DNA of 59,794 bases from UBA1205 sp045534635 (GTDB lineage Bacteria > Bacteroidota > Bacteroidia > Bacteroidales > WCHB1-69), in the NCBI GenBank assembly GCA_045534635.1, contig JAZSKB010000045.1, positions 1 to 59,794 of the forward strand. Reading direction: 5' to 3'. Position numbers and translations under genes: made by a program. This document shows positions 45,053-53,957 of the stretch, piece by piece. The first letter of the stretch is position 1. Each line of letters begins with the position of its first letter. The notes beneath the pieces were generated by a model. The model did not search any database. It was given only the letters and a program-made list of their open reading frames with translations, and was not told the origin of the DNA.

Positions 45053-46254
45053 TTATATATATTTTTCTTGTCAAAATCTAATCTTAATTTTTCTTCTTCT
45101 GTCCATAATATTTGTCGTATTTGTTCCAAAATTGGGACAGAAGATTTTGCAAAAGTAAAATTTTTTCCTAAAATATGAATAAATGGAGGAAGATAAGTCT
45201 CAAAAAATAGGAATAATGCTTCTTCGTCAGTATAAGAATGACGATGACGTAAATATTGAAAAATACGTAAAGCATCTACTTTTTGATGAAATGCTTTTTT
45301 GAATTGTGATATTGTTTTTGCGTTTTTTCTCAATGGAGTTAAAAAATATTTATCTTGAAACAATTGTTGTAAAAAAGATAACATTTCTGTATCAATATCT
45401 TTTTCAAATAAATCGTCTAAAATATTATAAGTTAATGATATATTGTCAAACTCTTGAGGGGCAAAAATAGGATATGCTTTAAAATCGTTAAGAAGACCTT
45501 TTTGTATAGCGGGTCCTGTTCCAAAAGGAACGCGAGAGGAACATCTATTGGCTGGATATACTTTTTTGTTGCAATAAAGAGCGATAGGGTTATATTTTGC
45601 CATTTTTTGTAAGAAATAAAAATCTTCACCAGATTGTTGTGTATCGAAACCACCAATGGCTTTGTATGCTTTTGCGGTACATACAATATTTGAGCCTAAA
45701 GCGGTAAAACTATATGGACTATTGATTTTTAATAAATTAATAAGATATGTTCGCATATATATTTCGTAGCGAAGCATTGCTTTATCTTGTGCTTCGTTTC
45801 CAGAAAGAGAATGCCAATAAGGAACAGAAAGTGCTGACATTTTATGCGTAGAAAAAAGATATTCCAATTGAGAAAAATAATCTTTTTCAATTAATGTATC
45901 TGCATCTATGTTTACAATAATGTCATCAGAAGTACAATTTTGTAAAATGTTATTTATCAATAATTTTCTTGCCATTCCAACGCCGTTTTTTTTGTCTGTC
46001 CAACCATTTCCTTTGGAAAATTTATCAATAAGAGTAATTTGTGGATTGTGGAGTTGTTCTATTTGATTCCATAATGTTTGATTTGCTTGACAAATCGTTT
46101 GTTTTGAGTTATCTTCCCACCAACTATCTATTTGATTTATACATATATATACTTGTATATTATCTGTTTTTCCTGCTTGAAAAATAGATTGAATAGTTTG
46201 AGGCAAAAAGGCTAATTCATCGTGAGCGGGAATTGCAATATGTATTTTTGTCAT
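45049..46254 (-). CDS. GT2 family glycosyltransferase
   Basis: A 401-residue protein with a GT-A fold: start IHIAIPAHDELAFLPQTIQS, the DxD motif as NIDADTL near residue 118, and the acceptor-region SGEDFYFLQKM near 215. It transfers a sugar from a nucleotide donor; acceptor and sugar are unknown. No membrane span is evident. It follows the polytopic membrane gene by 51 bases and overlaps the M16 gene by 4. Confidence 0.85.
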   Translation of the reverse strand: MTKIHIAIPAHDELAFLPQTIQSIFQAGKTDNIQVYICINQIDSWWEDNSKQTICQANQTLWNQIEQLHNPQITLIDKFSKGNGWTDKKNGVGMARKLLINNILQNCTSDDIIVNIDADTLIEKDYFSQLEYLFSTHKMSALSVPYWHSLSGNEAQDKAMLRYEIYMRTYLINLLKINSPYSFTALGSNIVCTAKAYKAIGGFDTQQSGEDFYFLQKMAKYNPIALYCNKKVYPANRCSSRVPFGTGPAIQKGLLNDFKAYPIFAPQEFDNISLTYNILDDLFEKDIDTEMLSFLQQLFQDKYFLTPLRKNAKTISQFKKAFHQKVDALRIFQYLRHRHSYTDEEALFLFFETYLPPFIHILGKNFTFAKSSVPILEQIRQILWTEEEKLRLDFDKKNIYK

Positions 46255-46305
46255 AACTTACAAATAAAAAAATCTTTTTTTAGTATAAAATAGATTTCCA
46301 TATAA

Positions 46306-47589
46306 TTAAAAAATTTCTTTTGTTGATTTGTCGAAAATAGGATAAAATAAAGTATATGCCCATAATGGCAAAATTACCGATTTGTATCTATAAATTGCTC
46401 CTGCATTTGGTGTTGTTAAACCAATAATAACAAAAATTATTATAGAAAAAAACAATAAAAAGTATTGTTTATTATTGTAAGAATTCTTTTTCTTCAACAA
46501 AATAAAAAACAAAGCGTTGAATGCTAATAAAATAAAAAATACACTTTCCATAAATGCAAGAATATGCCAATAAGATTTAAAAGAAGAAGGAACAAACAAA
46601 GTATTAAACAAAGCCTGTGGACTATGGCTGATTATGCTCCCAATATTTGGTTGTAATATTGGTGCAGACATCTTTTTTTCTTGACCATTGATAGCCATTT
46701 CCATACGAGTAAAATTTTGATTTTTGTTAGCGATATTGCTAAAAATGTCCACAGAAGAATTTTTCCATAAAAAGTGCATACCTACAAGAAGACCAAAACC
46801 CAAAGTAAGCATTCCGAGATAATAAGCAAAAATATGTTTACGAATAAATATTCCTATAAAGCATATTATGCTCATTGACAATAAGATAATACTTATATAA
46901 AGCCGGCAATATATCATAAAAGTGGCAAAAAATATTGTTAAAAGAATAGAGCTAAATCGAGGTTGAGAACAACTTTTTTGAAAAAAATACAAATAGGCAC
47001 TCATTGCAAAAAAGAATAATGATTCTTTGAGAACGCCAGATGTCCAAAATAAAGTGGAAGGGATTAGAAAACAAGCAAAAACACAGAGAAAATCTTCCTT
47101 TTTGGTTTGTGGTTGAAAGAAATGATACAAGAAAAAACTACCACAAAAAACAAAAAAACAAAGCATAAGTAAATGAACTTTGTAAAAATGGCAACTAAAA
47201 AAGTTTAATAAGGCATGAAATCGAATAACAGTGCGATTTTCATTAATGAAATTTTGTTCGTAATCTTTGAACCAAGATTTATTTAGTTGAACACCAGCAT
47301 ATAATGTTTGTTCATCGTTATCAGAAAATCCCATAAGACGAATAAATAAATGCGGGTCATTCTTGCTGATTTGATAAAGTTTTACACTTGATTGAAAAGT
47401 TGTTTCTGAATCCAATCCTTGTGGATAATGGAATGTGTATATCCATAAAAAGATTGTAGCAGAAAAAATTTTAATTAAAAATAAAGTTAAAACATATTTT
47501 CGTGGAAAAGTTTTAAAAGTAAAAAAACGACATTTTACAACAATGGTAACAAAAAGAATAAAATAGACCGATAAAATAATATATTCCAT
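46306..47589 (-). CDS. Polytopic membrane protein, EpsG/PMT-like
   Basis: A 427-residue protein with about ten membrane segments and a large loop after the second (HYPQGLDSETTF... ending NENRTVIRFHALLN). This resembles Bacteroidota membrane proteins of the polysaccharide polymerase or lipid-linked glycosyltransferase type. Segment PSTLFWTSGVLKESLFFFAM near 180 fits EpsG-like proteins. I cannot name a family with confidence. It lies next to a GT2 gene, which supports an envelope-glycan role. Confidence 0.6.
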   Translation of the reverse strand: MEYIILSVYFILFVTIVVKCRFFTFKTFPRKYVLTLFLIKIFSATIFLWIYTFHYPQGLDSETTFQSSVKLYQISKNDPHLFIRLMGFSDNDEQTLYAGVQLNKSWFKDYEQNFINENRTVIRFHALLNFFSCHFYKVHLLMLCFFVFCGSFFLYHFFQPQTKKEDFLCVFACFLIPSTLFWTSGVLKESLFFFAMSAYLYFFQKSCSQPRFSSILLTIFFATFMIYCRLYISIILLSMSIICFIGIFIRKHIFAYYLGMLTLGFGLLVGMHFLWKNSSVDIFSNIANKNQNFTRMEMAINGQEKKMSAPILQPNIGSIISHSPQALFNTLFVPSSFKSYWHILAFMESVFFILLAFNALFFILLKKKNSYNNKQYFLLFFSIIIFVIIGLTTPNAGAIYRYKSVILPLWAYTLFYPIFDKSTKEIF

Positions 47590-47592
47590 ACT

Positions 47593-48603
47593 TTAGTCGA
47601 ATAAATTTTCTGGAGATTCTTGTTCCAAAAGAGAATCATTTGGAGAATCAGTTTCTAATTGCCAATTTTTGATACCAAAGATATTCATAATTTTACTTAG
47701 ACAATTTACAGGAGTATCGTATGCAATAAATTGAGTTTCTTTGTTTTTTGCTAAAACAAGATAACCTTTATTGTAAATGTTAGTAAATTTTTTAATATCA
47801 ACAATATCAACAGTTTCTCCTAAGTAATTGTTAATAACAACTTGGTCAAAATCTTTGAAAGTTTCAACGAATAAAATATTGTAAGGTTCTAAATTTTCGT
47901 GTAAAGTAATAGCATTCCACAACCACTCATTATCGGTAGTAGGCGAAACAATAGAAGTATCAGCAAAAAACACAACAGCCTGATAATCAATATCAAATGT
48001 AGGTTGAGGAAGATATGTAATTTCTCCGTGATTTTCTATAATATATTTATCATCTTTTACTATTGTCGTACTTTCTTCTTCTTTGTAACCTTCATCGGAG
48101 AGAGAATATAGTTTTTCGTATTTTTTGTGAACAACAATATTGTAAACGTTATCTATTTGGCAATCCCAAAATTCACTTTCAACATATTTATTTTTTTCGT
48201 TGGCAATACTATAAGCGATAGGAATGGCTTGTATTATTTCGTTGTTTTCAACATTGATGGTTGCTATTAATTTGAAAATAGGTTCTCCTTCATTGGTAAT
48301 TATCCAAATATCAAAATTGGGAGAAAAACTTTCTATTTGGCATTCAACTATCCATTTATCTGGAATAGAACTAATTAATGTGGGATGAAATCCTTCAAAT
48401 TTTTTCAAAGAGCGAATAACAACATTTGTCATTTCAGTAGAAAGAACATTTGCTGTGTTGTTGTTGGAATTTAAACAAGAGATAGTAAGCGGAACACTGA
48501 TTTTTTTTAATGGAACTTCTTCGGTTGTGGTTGATTCAACACTTCGATTGCAAGCGAAGAAAGATAACACAGATAGAAATAGTAAAATTTTCTTTGTATT
48601 CAT
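47593..48603 (-). CDS. Lipoprotein of unknown function
   Basis: A 336-residue protein with a lipoprotein signal (FFAC, Cys18). The rest is an acidic, mostly beta-rich sequence with no repeats or motifs I recognise. It sits 15 bases after the U32 gene and 3 bases before the membrane protein gene, within the long minus-strand operon. Its function is unknown. Confidence 0.75.
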   Translation of the reverse strand: MNTKKILLFLSVLSFFACNRSVESTTTEEVPLKKISVPLTISCLNSNNNTANVLSTEMTNVVIRSLKKFEGFHPTLISSIPDKWIVECQIESFSPNFDIWIITNEGEPIFKLIATINVENNEIIQAIPIAYSIANEKNKYVESEFWDCQIDNVYNIVVHKKYEKLYSLSDEGYKEEESTTIVKDDKYIIENHGEITYLPQPTFDIDYQAVVFFADTSIVSPTTDNEWLWNAITLHENLEPYNILFVETFKDFDQVVINNYLGETVDIVDIKKFTNIYNKGYLVLAKNKETQFIAYDTPVNCLSKIMNIFGIKNWQLETDSPNDSLLEQESPENLFD

Positions 48604-48618
48604 TTTATTAATAATTAT

Positions 48619-50439
48619 TTATGTTGATATTAAAAACATTTCACATTTTTCGCAGTCAAAACCGACTTTGAAAGAAAAGTTGTTGTAATTCAAAATCAAA
48701 TTATTAGGCAAATTATTTTTATGTTCAGATTTTAGGCATGCTTCGAGTTCGTAACGCAAGCAATATTTAGAACGAAAAATTTCTTTTTCTTTGCAGGAAA
48801 CGTTACATTCTAATGCTTTTTCTTTTACGTGAACGCCCATTTTTTCATAAAATTTTTGTGCCAAAGAATTGCTTATATTTTGCTTAAAATCAGCATTTTT
48901 TATGTAATAATTTGTCGTATTTTCTTTTTGTAATGCTTTTGGTTTGTAATGAAGAGACAATAATTTTTGTTGATGATTTTCAAATAGTTGTCTTCTAAGA
49001 TTGTTAATAACTGATGTTGGAATAAAATATATTTTGTTTAAAGCTATTTCCAATGATTTGATTTCAAAAATACTATTGCCACTTTTTTGTAATTGTTGTT
49101 TTATTGTTTTCAAAGCCAAATCTTTATTGTTGGCTAAATCTTTAGGTAGATTGATTTGTAAATGAGATTCATTGCCTTGTTCGTCAACGAGGGAAAGAAC
49201 AAGTTCATTGTTTTTTTCGTAAAAATAAAGATTTACATTAATTTTACGTATTGTTTTTTCTCGTTTGAGCAAAGTATGAAATGCGTGGTCATAATTTCGA
49301 TAAATAGCAGTACCTTTTGAAGGAATTTCACTATTTGGCGAACATTGTATATTATTGTTGTTTATCGTGTTGACATTACAACCAGAGAGATTATTATTGT
49401 TGTTTATCCAGCATAATCCATCACCATTGACTATTGTTTCTTCGGTTTGGATATGAAAAGAAGAAGAATTACAAAAATCAACTTTTCCAATGTATTTTCC
49501 AATAGATTTAGGAGTAAACAAATTGGCAATCTTTTCTCGTTGATTATTAATAAAATAGTTGGTAAAATCGCGATTAAAAGTTTTAGAAATATCAGGAATA
49601 AACCCCCAAGAACAATGTCCCAATGAAGATTTAGCATACAAAGAAGTATTTTCATTAAGAAAAGCGTCTAATTTTTGTCGATAAGCACTCACAACATTTA
49701 TCAAATAGGCTTCGTCTTTAAGACGTCCTTCTATTTTGAAAGATTTTACGCCAGCGTTTGCCAAATCAGATAAAAAATCTAATCGATTCATATCTTTTAG
49801 TGATAAATAATGCCTTGCAGGAGCAACAATATTGTTATCACTTTTTAGGAGATAAGGTAAGCGACAAGGTTGAGCACAAACGCCTCTATTGGCACTACGT
49901 TCTCCAATACGATGACTAAGATAGCATTGACCACTATAACAAACACATAAAGAGCCATGAACAAAACATTCTAAATCAATATCACAATGTTGATGAATAT
50001 GAGCAATTTGTTGTAATGATAGTTCGCGAGCCAATATTACGCGAGAAATACCCCATTGTTTGTAATATTTTATTTTTTCGAGAGTTCTATTATCCATTTG
50101 AGTGCTACTATGCAAAGCAATAGGAGGTAAATCCATATTGAGTAAGCCCAAATCTTGAATAATAAGAGCATCTACACCGATATTGTATAATTGGTACACT
50201 AATTGACGGGCTTTTTCTAATTCATTGTCCATCAATATAGTATTGAGAGTAACATAGACTTTGGCGTGGTATTGATGAGCATAATTGACAGCAACAGCTA
50301 CATCGGAAATGGAATTAGCGGCATTTTGCCGTGCCCCAAAATCAGAACACCCTATATAAATAGCATCTGCACCATGATTAATGGCTAATTGAGCCATTGC
50401 CAAATTTTTGGCAGGAGCGAGCAATTCGAGTGTTCTCAT
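48619..50439 (-). CDS. U32 family protein, RlhA-like
   Basis: A 606-residue protein. The N-terminal U32 barrel starts ELLAPAKNLAMAQLAI and has the cysteine block FVHGSLCVCYSGQCYLS and ANRGVCAQPCRLPY near 175-200. A long C-terminal part with more cysteines (KEIFRSKYCLRYELEACL near 565) is found in the longer U32 group that includes RlhA, which hydroxylates 23S rRNA C2501. It is a paralog of the shorter U32 protein at 17080-18357. It follows the PepSY-like gene by 3 bases. Confidence 0.88.
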   Translation of the reverse strand: MRTLELLAPAKNLAMAQLAINHGADAIYIGCSDFGARQNAANSISDVAVAVNYAHQYHAKVYVTLNTILMDNELEKARQLVYQLYNIGVDALIIQDLGLLNMDLPPIALHSSTQMDNRTLEKIKYYKQWGISRVILARELSLQQIAHIHQHCDIDLECFVHGSLCVCYSGQCYLSHRIGERSANRGVCAQPCRLPYLLKSDNNIVAPARHYLSLKDMNRLDFLSDLANAGVKSFKIEGRLKDEAYLINVVSAYRQKLDAFLNENTSLYAKSSLGHCSWGFIPDISKTFNRDFTNYFINNQREKIANLFTPKSIGKYIGKVDFCNSSSFHIQTEETIVNGDGLCWINNNNNLSGCNVNTINNNNIQCSPNSEIPSKGTAIYRNYDHAFHTLLKREKTIRKINVNLYFYEKNNELVLSLVDEQGNESHLQINLPKDLANNKDLALKTIKQQLQKSGNSIFEIKSLEIALNKIYFIPTSVINNLRRQLFENHQQKLLSLHYKPKALQKENTTNYYIKNADFKQNISNSLAQKFYEKMGVHVKEKALECNVSCKEKEIFRSKYCLRYELEACLKSEHKNNLPNNLILNYNNFSFKVGFDCEKCEMFLIST

Positions 50440-50442
50440 TGT

Positions 50443-51726
50443 TTATTCAAGAGGTTTCCCATTTTGTTGAAAATCAACGGATATTGTTGATTTATCTTTT
50501 TTCAAATAAAGTTCTAATGTATAATAAGGTTTTCCTTCTGGGGCGGTTACTTTGTAAGTTTTGGTTGTTTCATATTTTGGATAATCATTTTCTACAGCAC
50601 TGCGAACGGCATAAGGAGCTTTGGTATAATCAATAAGTGTACGAGTGTACAACCATTGAGCATTGTTGTCAAATGTTGCAAAATTTTGACCATATTTGTC
50701 AGTATAAGCACCTATCCAATTGCCGTCATCGTTTTCCTCCCAAACAACAGAGGAAATGTTAGGATATTTTGCGGAAAATGCTTCTTTGATATTTTCTCCA
50801 ACTTGATGTTTTGGAGCGGGTTTTTCGTTTTTGATTTCCGTATCACGGAATTCATCAATAAGTTGTAAAAACTCTCCATCACGAGTAAACCATACTGTTG
50901 CATAAGGTTGATTGATGCCATTTCTTTGAATAACAATTCGATAGATGTTTCCTTCTTCTTCAAAATCCTCATCGATAAGGTATTCTATATTTTTGAATAT
51001 ATAATCAGGATAATTTTTGTTAACCCAATATTGTATTCCGTTTGGAAGTTCATCGTCAGAAATTTTAGTAGGATAAATATCTAATTGTTTATCTTTTTCA
51101 AATTCTTTTTTCAGTTTGGCTTCTTCTTTGGCGGTTTTTTTATCGATTTTTTCTGTTTTATTTTCTTGAACTTCTGTTGGTTCTTCTATGTTAATAAGTT
51201 TTCCAGATTTATCTAAATAAATTTTGGTAATGGATTGACTTTTTGCGTTTTGTGATTCTATAATATGAACTAAAAATTGATTATTTTTGTCGCTACGACT
51301 AATTTTGTATGCAGCAACAATTTTGTATTTACTAAAAAACATTGCTATCGTTTTGTGACAAGCAGAAAGTAAATTATCAGGGTCAACAGGTTCGGTAGTA
51401 CTTATCCAATAACCTGATTTGCCAAAGAGACTTTCCATTTGTACCTCACGCATAATATAATTTACAATATAAAAAGTATCTTTTTCTCCATTATTATGCC
51501 ATTGAGCTTCTGTTGCAGAAGAAAAACGTTTGTTGAATGTTTTAATAACATTAGCGGGTACTTTTTCCGAAGAAATTAAAGTAGGGTCAATTTGAACGTT
51601 GTTTTTGTTAATATTTTTTTTCCTTTGTTCGTTATTTTCTTTTTGGGCATAAGCGTTGCTAAACAATAAAATAACACAACAACTTAAAATTGATAATTTA
51701 CTACACAAACCTCTTAATTTTGCCAT
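50443..51726 (-). CDS. Secreted PepSY-like repeat protein
   Basis: A 427-residue exported protein: signal peptide to about residue 26, then three related units of the PepSY-like (DUF2874) kind. Each pairs a start such as VPANVIKTFNKRFSSATEAQW with a beta hairpin (FYIVNYIM; YRIVIQRNG; NWIGAYTDK). A Lys/Glu-rich linker separates unit 1 from unit 2. Such domains are periplasmic and often bind peptides or inhibit enzymes. It has its own promoter and is the first gene of the six-gene operon reaching to the M16 gene. Confidence 0.75.
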   Translation of the reverse strand: MAKLRGLCSKLSILSCCVILLFSNAYAQKENNEQRKKNINKNNVQIDPTLISSEKVPANVIKTFNKRFSSATEAQWHNNGEKDTFYIVNYIMREVQMESLFGKSGYWISTTEPVDPDNLLSACHKTIAMFFSKYKIVAAYKISRSDKNNQFLVHIIESQNAKSQSITKIYLDKSGKLINIEEPTEVQENKTEKIDKKTAKEEAKLKKEFEKDKQLDIYPTKISDDELPNGIQYWVNKNYPDYIFKNIEYLIDEDFEEEGNIYRIVIQRNGINQPYATVWFTRDGEFLQLIDEFRDTEIKNEKPAPKHQVGENIKEAFSAKYPNISSVVWEENDDGNWIGAYTDKYGQNFATFDNNAQWLYTRTLIDYTKAPYAVRSAVENDYPKYETTKTYKVTAPEGKPYYTLELYLKKDKSTISVDFQQNGKPLE

Positions 51727-51762
51727 ATCTTTAATTTGTTTTATATTTTGTTTTTAGGAATG

Positions 51763-51770
51763 CAAATATA
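51763..51770 (-). promoter_or_regulatory. -7 promoter element for the PepSY-to-M16 operon
   Basis: On the minus strand TATATTTG, followed by C, matches TAnnTTTG and leaves a leader of about 33 bases. Gaps of 3, 15, 3, 51 and -4 bases downstream suggest one transcript through 43814. Confidence 0.65.
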
Positions 51771-52037
51771 CAATTTTTTTTGTAAATGTAAATTTAATAT
51801 TTCCAACAACGTTGTGTTATAGATTCAACAAACAAAATCACAAAAAATATTTCCAATAATACCGAAAAAAGTAACATAAACTTTTCTTATTGAAAATCAA
51901 TTTGTTGTAGAAATTCAGGAAAGTTTTAAACCTTGCAAAAAAATTTTTTCACTTTTTTATCAAAAATCAATTACTTTGACATAATATTTGTTGTGTATAA
52001 AATGTTGAATAACAATAATGATAATAAAAAATAAATT
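51771..52037. other. AT-rich intergenic region
   Basis: About 270 bases with no gene. It contains the block ATATTTCCAA twice (near 51796 and 51847) and presumably the promoter of the broken membrane-protein gene; I can place none with confidence. Confidence 0.4.
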
Positions 52038-52375
52038 ATGCAATCTATATCGTTAATCAAAAGATTATTTTTTTCTGCTTTTACTTATTTGTATGGGGGT
52101 GCTATTGATATTGTTTTTAGGAGGTAGAAGTGGAATGGGATTTTATGATGTGATTTTTATATATTTGGTTCCTCATTATATTTTTGCTCATTTTTAAAAA
52201 AACAAATAGGAGAATTAAATTTCTTGTACCTTTTATAACAACGATTATTTCTTGTAGTAGTTTTTGGTTAATTGGAGGGATGGAGTATTTAATGATTTTA
52301 ATTCAGATATTTTTATTCTTCTCTTATTCTTTCTTCCTCATATTCTTATTTGGGAATTTGTATATCAGATACTAA
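52038..52375 (+). pseudogene. Frameshifted small membrane-protein gene
   Basis: Three overlapping frames read like one hydrophobic protein of about 112 residues. Frame 1 starts at the ATG (52038, MQSISLIKRLFFSAFTYLY). At the G5 tract 52095-52099 it must shift to the frame reading GVLLILFLGGRSGMGFYDV. Before the stop at 52195 it must shift again to the frame reading LLIFKKTNRRIKFLVPF and ending at 52375. Joined, the product has about four membrane segments. Both breaks are at or near homopolymers, so decay or sequencing error is possible. No family recognised. Confidence 0.55.
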
Positions 52376-52446
52376 TAAGTTATTATAAATCATAAAGATT
52401 AAATGTTCAACGTAAAACACTATTCCCACAATAACCACTAAACCAT

Positions 52447-52558
52447 GTAACATTTTATTTCCAAAAGTGTGGTATTTTTAGTTTTAGTGGTTTGTAAACA
52501 TGCCAAGAAAAAATTTGCAAAATATTTTACGGTTTCTATAAAAAATGTTATCTTTGCA
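52447..52558 (+). repeat. Promoter-bearing dispersed repeat, family 1, copy B
   Basis: Matches copy A (213-338), and is strongest over the last 54 bases (50 of 54 identical by eye). TTTTA (52525-52529) and TAAAA (52539-52543) keep the inverted repeat of copy A. Just before it, AACCACTAAA and TTTTAGTGGTTT (near 52434 and 52486) can pair as a long-range stem. It ends 24 bases before the methyltransferase ATG. Confidence 0.75.
52549..52556 (+). promoter_or_regulatory. -7 promoter element for the methyltransferase gene
   Basis: TATCTTTG in AAAAAATGTTATCTTTGCA, inside repeat copy B, with a leader of about 20 bases. Confidence 0.7.
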
Positions 52559-52581
52559 TTCTGTGATAAAAAGATAAAAAT

Positions 52582-53367
52582 ATGCACGAAAGATACCAAA
52601 ATAGGAAATTGTACTTTGATGAACAAGCATATACAACAGAAAAGTATGTTATTCCATTTATCGCTAACAAAAAGTTAATAGATAAGAATAGTCGTATTTT
52701 AGAAATTGGATGTGGCGAAGGTGGTAATTTAAAGCCATTTATGGACATAGGGTGTTATTGTATGGGTATAGACCTTAATGATGCACAAATTCAAAATGCA
52801 GTATCTTTTTATGAAAATCATGCTAATAAAAATAATTTACGTTTACAATCTGCTGATATATATACAATAACTCCATCTGAATATCAAGCAGATATAATCA
52901 TGTTGAGAGATGTTATAGAACATATACACAATCAAGAAAAATTTATGCAATTTGTAAAGCAATTTTTGCAACCTGATGGTGTTATTTTCTTCGCTTTTCC
53001 TCCTTGGTATATGCCTTTTGGAGGACATCAACAAGTTTGCAAAGGTAAAATTTCTAAAGTGCCTTATTTTCATATATTTCCAACAAATATTTACAAAAAA
53101 ATATTGGAAATGAATAAAGTTGATGAAAAAGGTATCAACGATTTGTTAGAAATAAAAGAAACAGGTATTACCATAGAACGTTTTGAACGTATTGCCAAAC
53201 GTGAAAATTTTCAAATCTTATTGAAAGAATATTATTTTATTAATCCTAATTACGAAATCAAATTTAATCTTAAACCAAGAAAATCATTGCCATTGTTTCG
53301 TTCTATACCATATATTCGTAATTTTTACATAACAAGTGGTTATTATTTGCTTAAACTTAATGAATAA
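52582..53367 (+). CDS. Class I SAM-dependent methyltransferase
   Basis: A 261-residue protein with motif I EIGCGEGGN (residues 41-49), the acidic end of strand 2 (MGIDLND near 60) and a motif IV region LRDVIEHIHNQEKF near 110, in the UbiE/Coq5-like Methyltransf_11 style. The substrate is unknown; PWYMPFGGHQQ near 138 is typical of Bacteroidota homologs. It converges on the riboflavin kinase gene with 4 bases between stops. It is the only gene driven by repeat copy B. Confidence 0.88.
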   Translation: MHERYQNRKLYFDEQAYTTEKYVIPFIANKKLIDKNSRILEIGCGEGGNLKPFMDIGCYCMGIDLNDAQIQNAVSFYENHANKNNLRLQSADIYTITPSEYQADIIMLRDVIEHIHNQEKFMQFVKQFLQPDGVIFFAFPPWYMPFGGHQQVCKGKISKVPYFHIFPTNIYKKILEMNKVDEKGINDLLEIKETGITIERFERIAKRENFQILLKEYYFINPNYEIKFNLKPRKSLPLFRSIPYIRNFYITSGYYLLKLNE

Positions 53368-53371
53368 TTAT

Positions 53372-53746
53372 TTACAAATTGGCAATAAAATTTCGAGCAA
53401 AAAGTTCATCTTTTTGTAGTTGACATTGCAAGGCTTGTATAGAATCAAAACGGATTTCGTTTCTTATTTTTATAAGTGGTTGTATTTCAATTTGTTTGTT
53501 GTAAATATTGCTATTGAAGTCAAGAATATGCACTTCAACACTAATATCTTTTAAATTTAAACTTGGTCGAGTGCCTACATTCATAATTCCAAAATAATGT
53601 TTTTTTAGCAAAAGTATTTTTACACAATAGACACCATTAGGAGGAATTGTTCCATTTTCTAAGGCAAGATTTGCTGTTGGAAAACCTATTGTTCTTCCTA
53701 TTTCATTTCCATGAATTACTTTTCCGATAAATTGTTTGTATATCAT
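53372..53746 (-). CDS. Stand-alone riboflavin kinase
   Basis: A 124-residue protein covering only the riboflavin kinase domain: GRTIGFPTANL at residues 17-27, NGVYCV near 37 and MNVGTRPSLN near 55. It converts riboflavin to FMN with ATP. In most bacteria this domain is fused behind an FMN adenylyltransferase in RibF (about 300 residues). Here the N-terminal domain is absent, and the ATG lies just after a good promoter, so it is not simply a cut-off end. The FAD synthetase step must be encoded elsewhere. Confidence 0.88.
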   Translation of the reverse strand: MIYKQFIGKVIHGNEIGRTIGFPTANLALENGTIPPNGVYCVKILLLKKHYFGIMNVGTRPSLNLKDISVEVHILDFNSNIYNKQIEIQPLIKIRNEIRFDSIQALQCQLQKDELFARNFIANL

Positions 53747-53765
53747 ACTTACATTATAAGATATG

Positions 53766-53773
53766 CAAAGATA
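53766..53773 (-). promoter_or_regulatory. -7 promoter element for riboflavin kinase
   Basis: On the minus strand TATCTTTG in AAAAAATGCTATCTTTGCA, 20 bases before the ATG. No FMN riboswitch is visible in the short leader. Confidence 0.75.
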
Positions 53774-53871
53774 GCATTTTTTAATGTAGAATTTGTTAAA
53801 AAGAAAAAATTAATTTGCACATTTTCAATAAGAAATAAAAAAAAATAAAAAAAAGTAAGTTTAAATACATC

Positions 53872-53898
53872 TTTGTATTTATTATTTTAGTTACTTTG
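53872..53898 (+). promoter_or_regulatory. Possible promoter for atpD-atpC
   Basis: TTTG at 53872-53875 and TTACTTTG at 53891-53898 (one mismatch to TAnnTTTG) could be the -33 and -7 elements, although the 15-base spacer is short. Confidence 0.35.
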
Positions 53899-53957
53899 TG
53901 AAATCATTTATAACAAGATAGAGATAATATAAGTATTTAATACACAATAATATAGAT

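Noticed and set aside
51806..51815. Palindrome ACAACGTTGT
   Set aside because: A single 10 bp palindrome in a long AT-rich gap with no second copy or clear promoter context is expected by chance.
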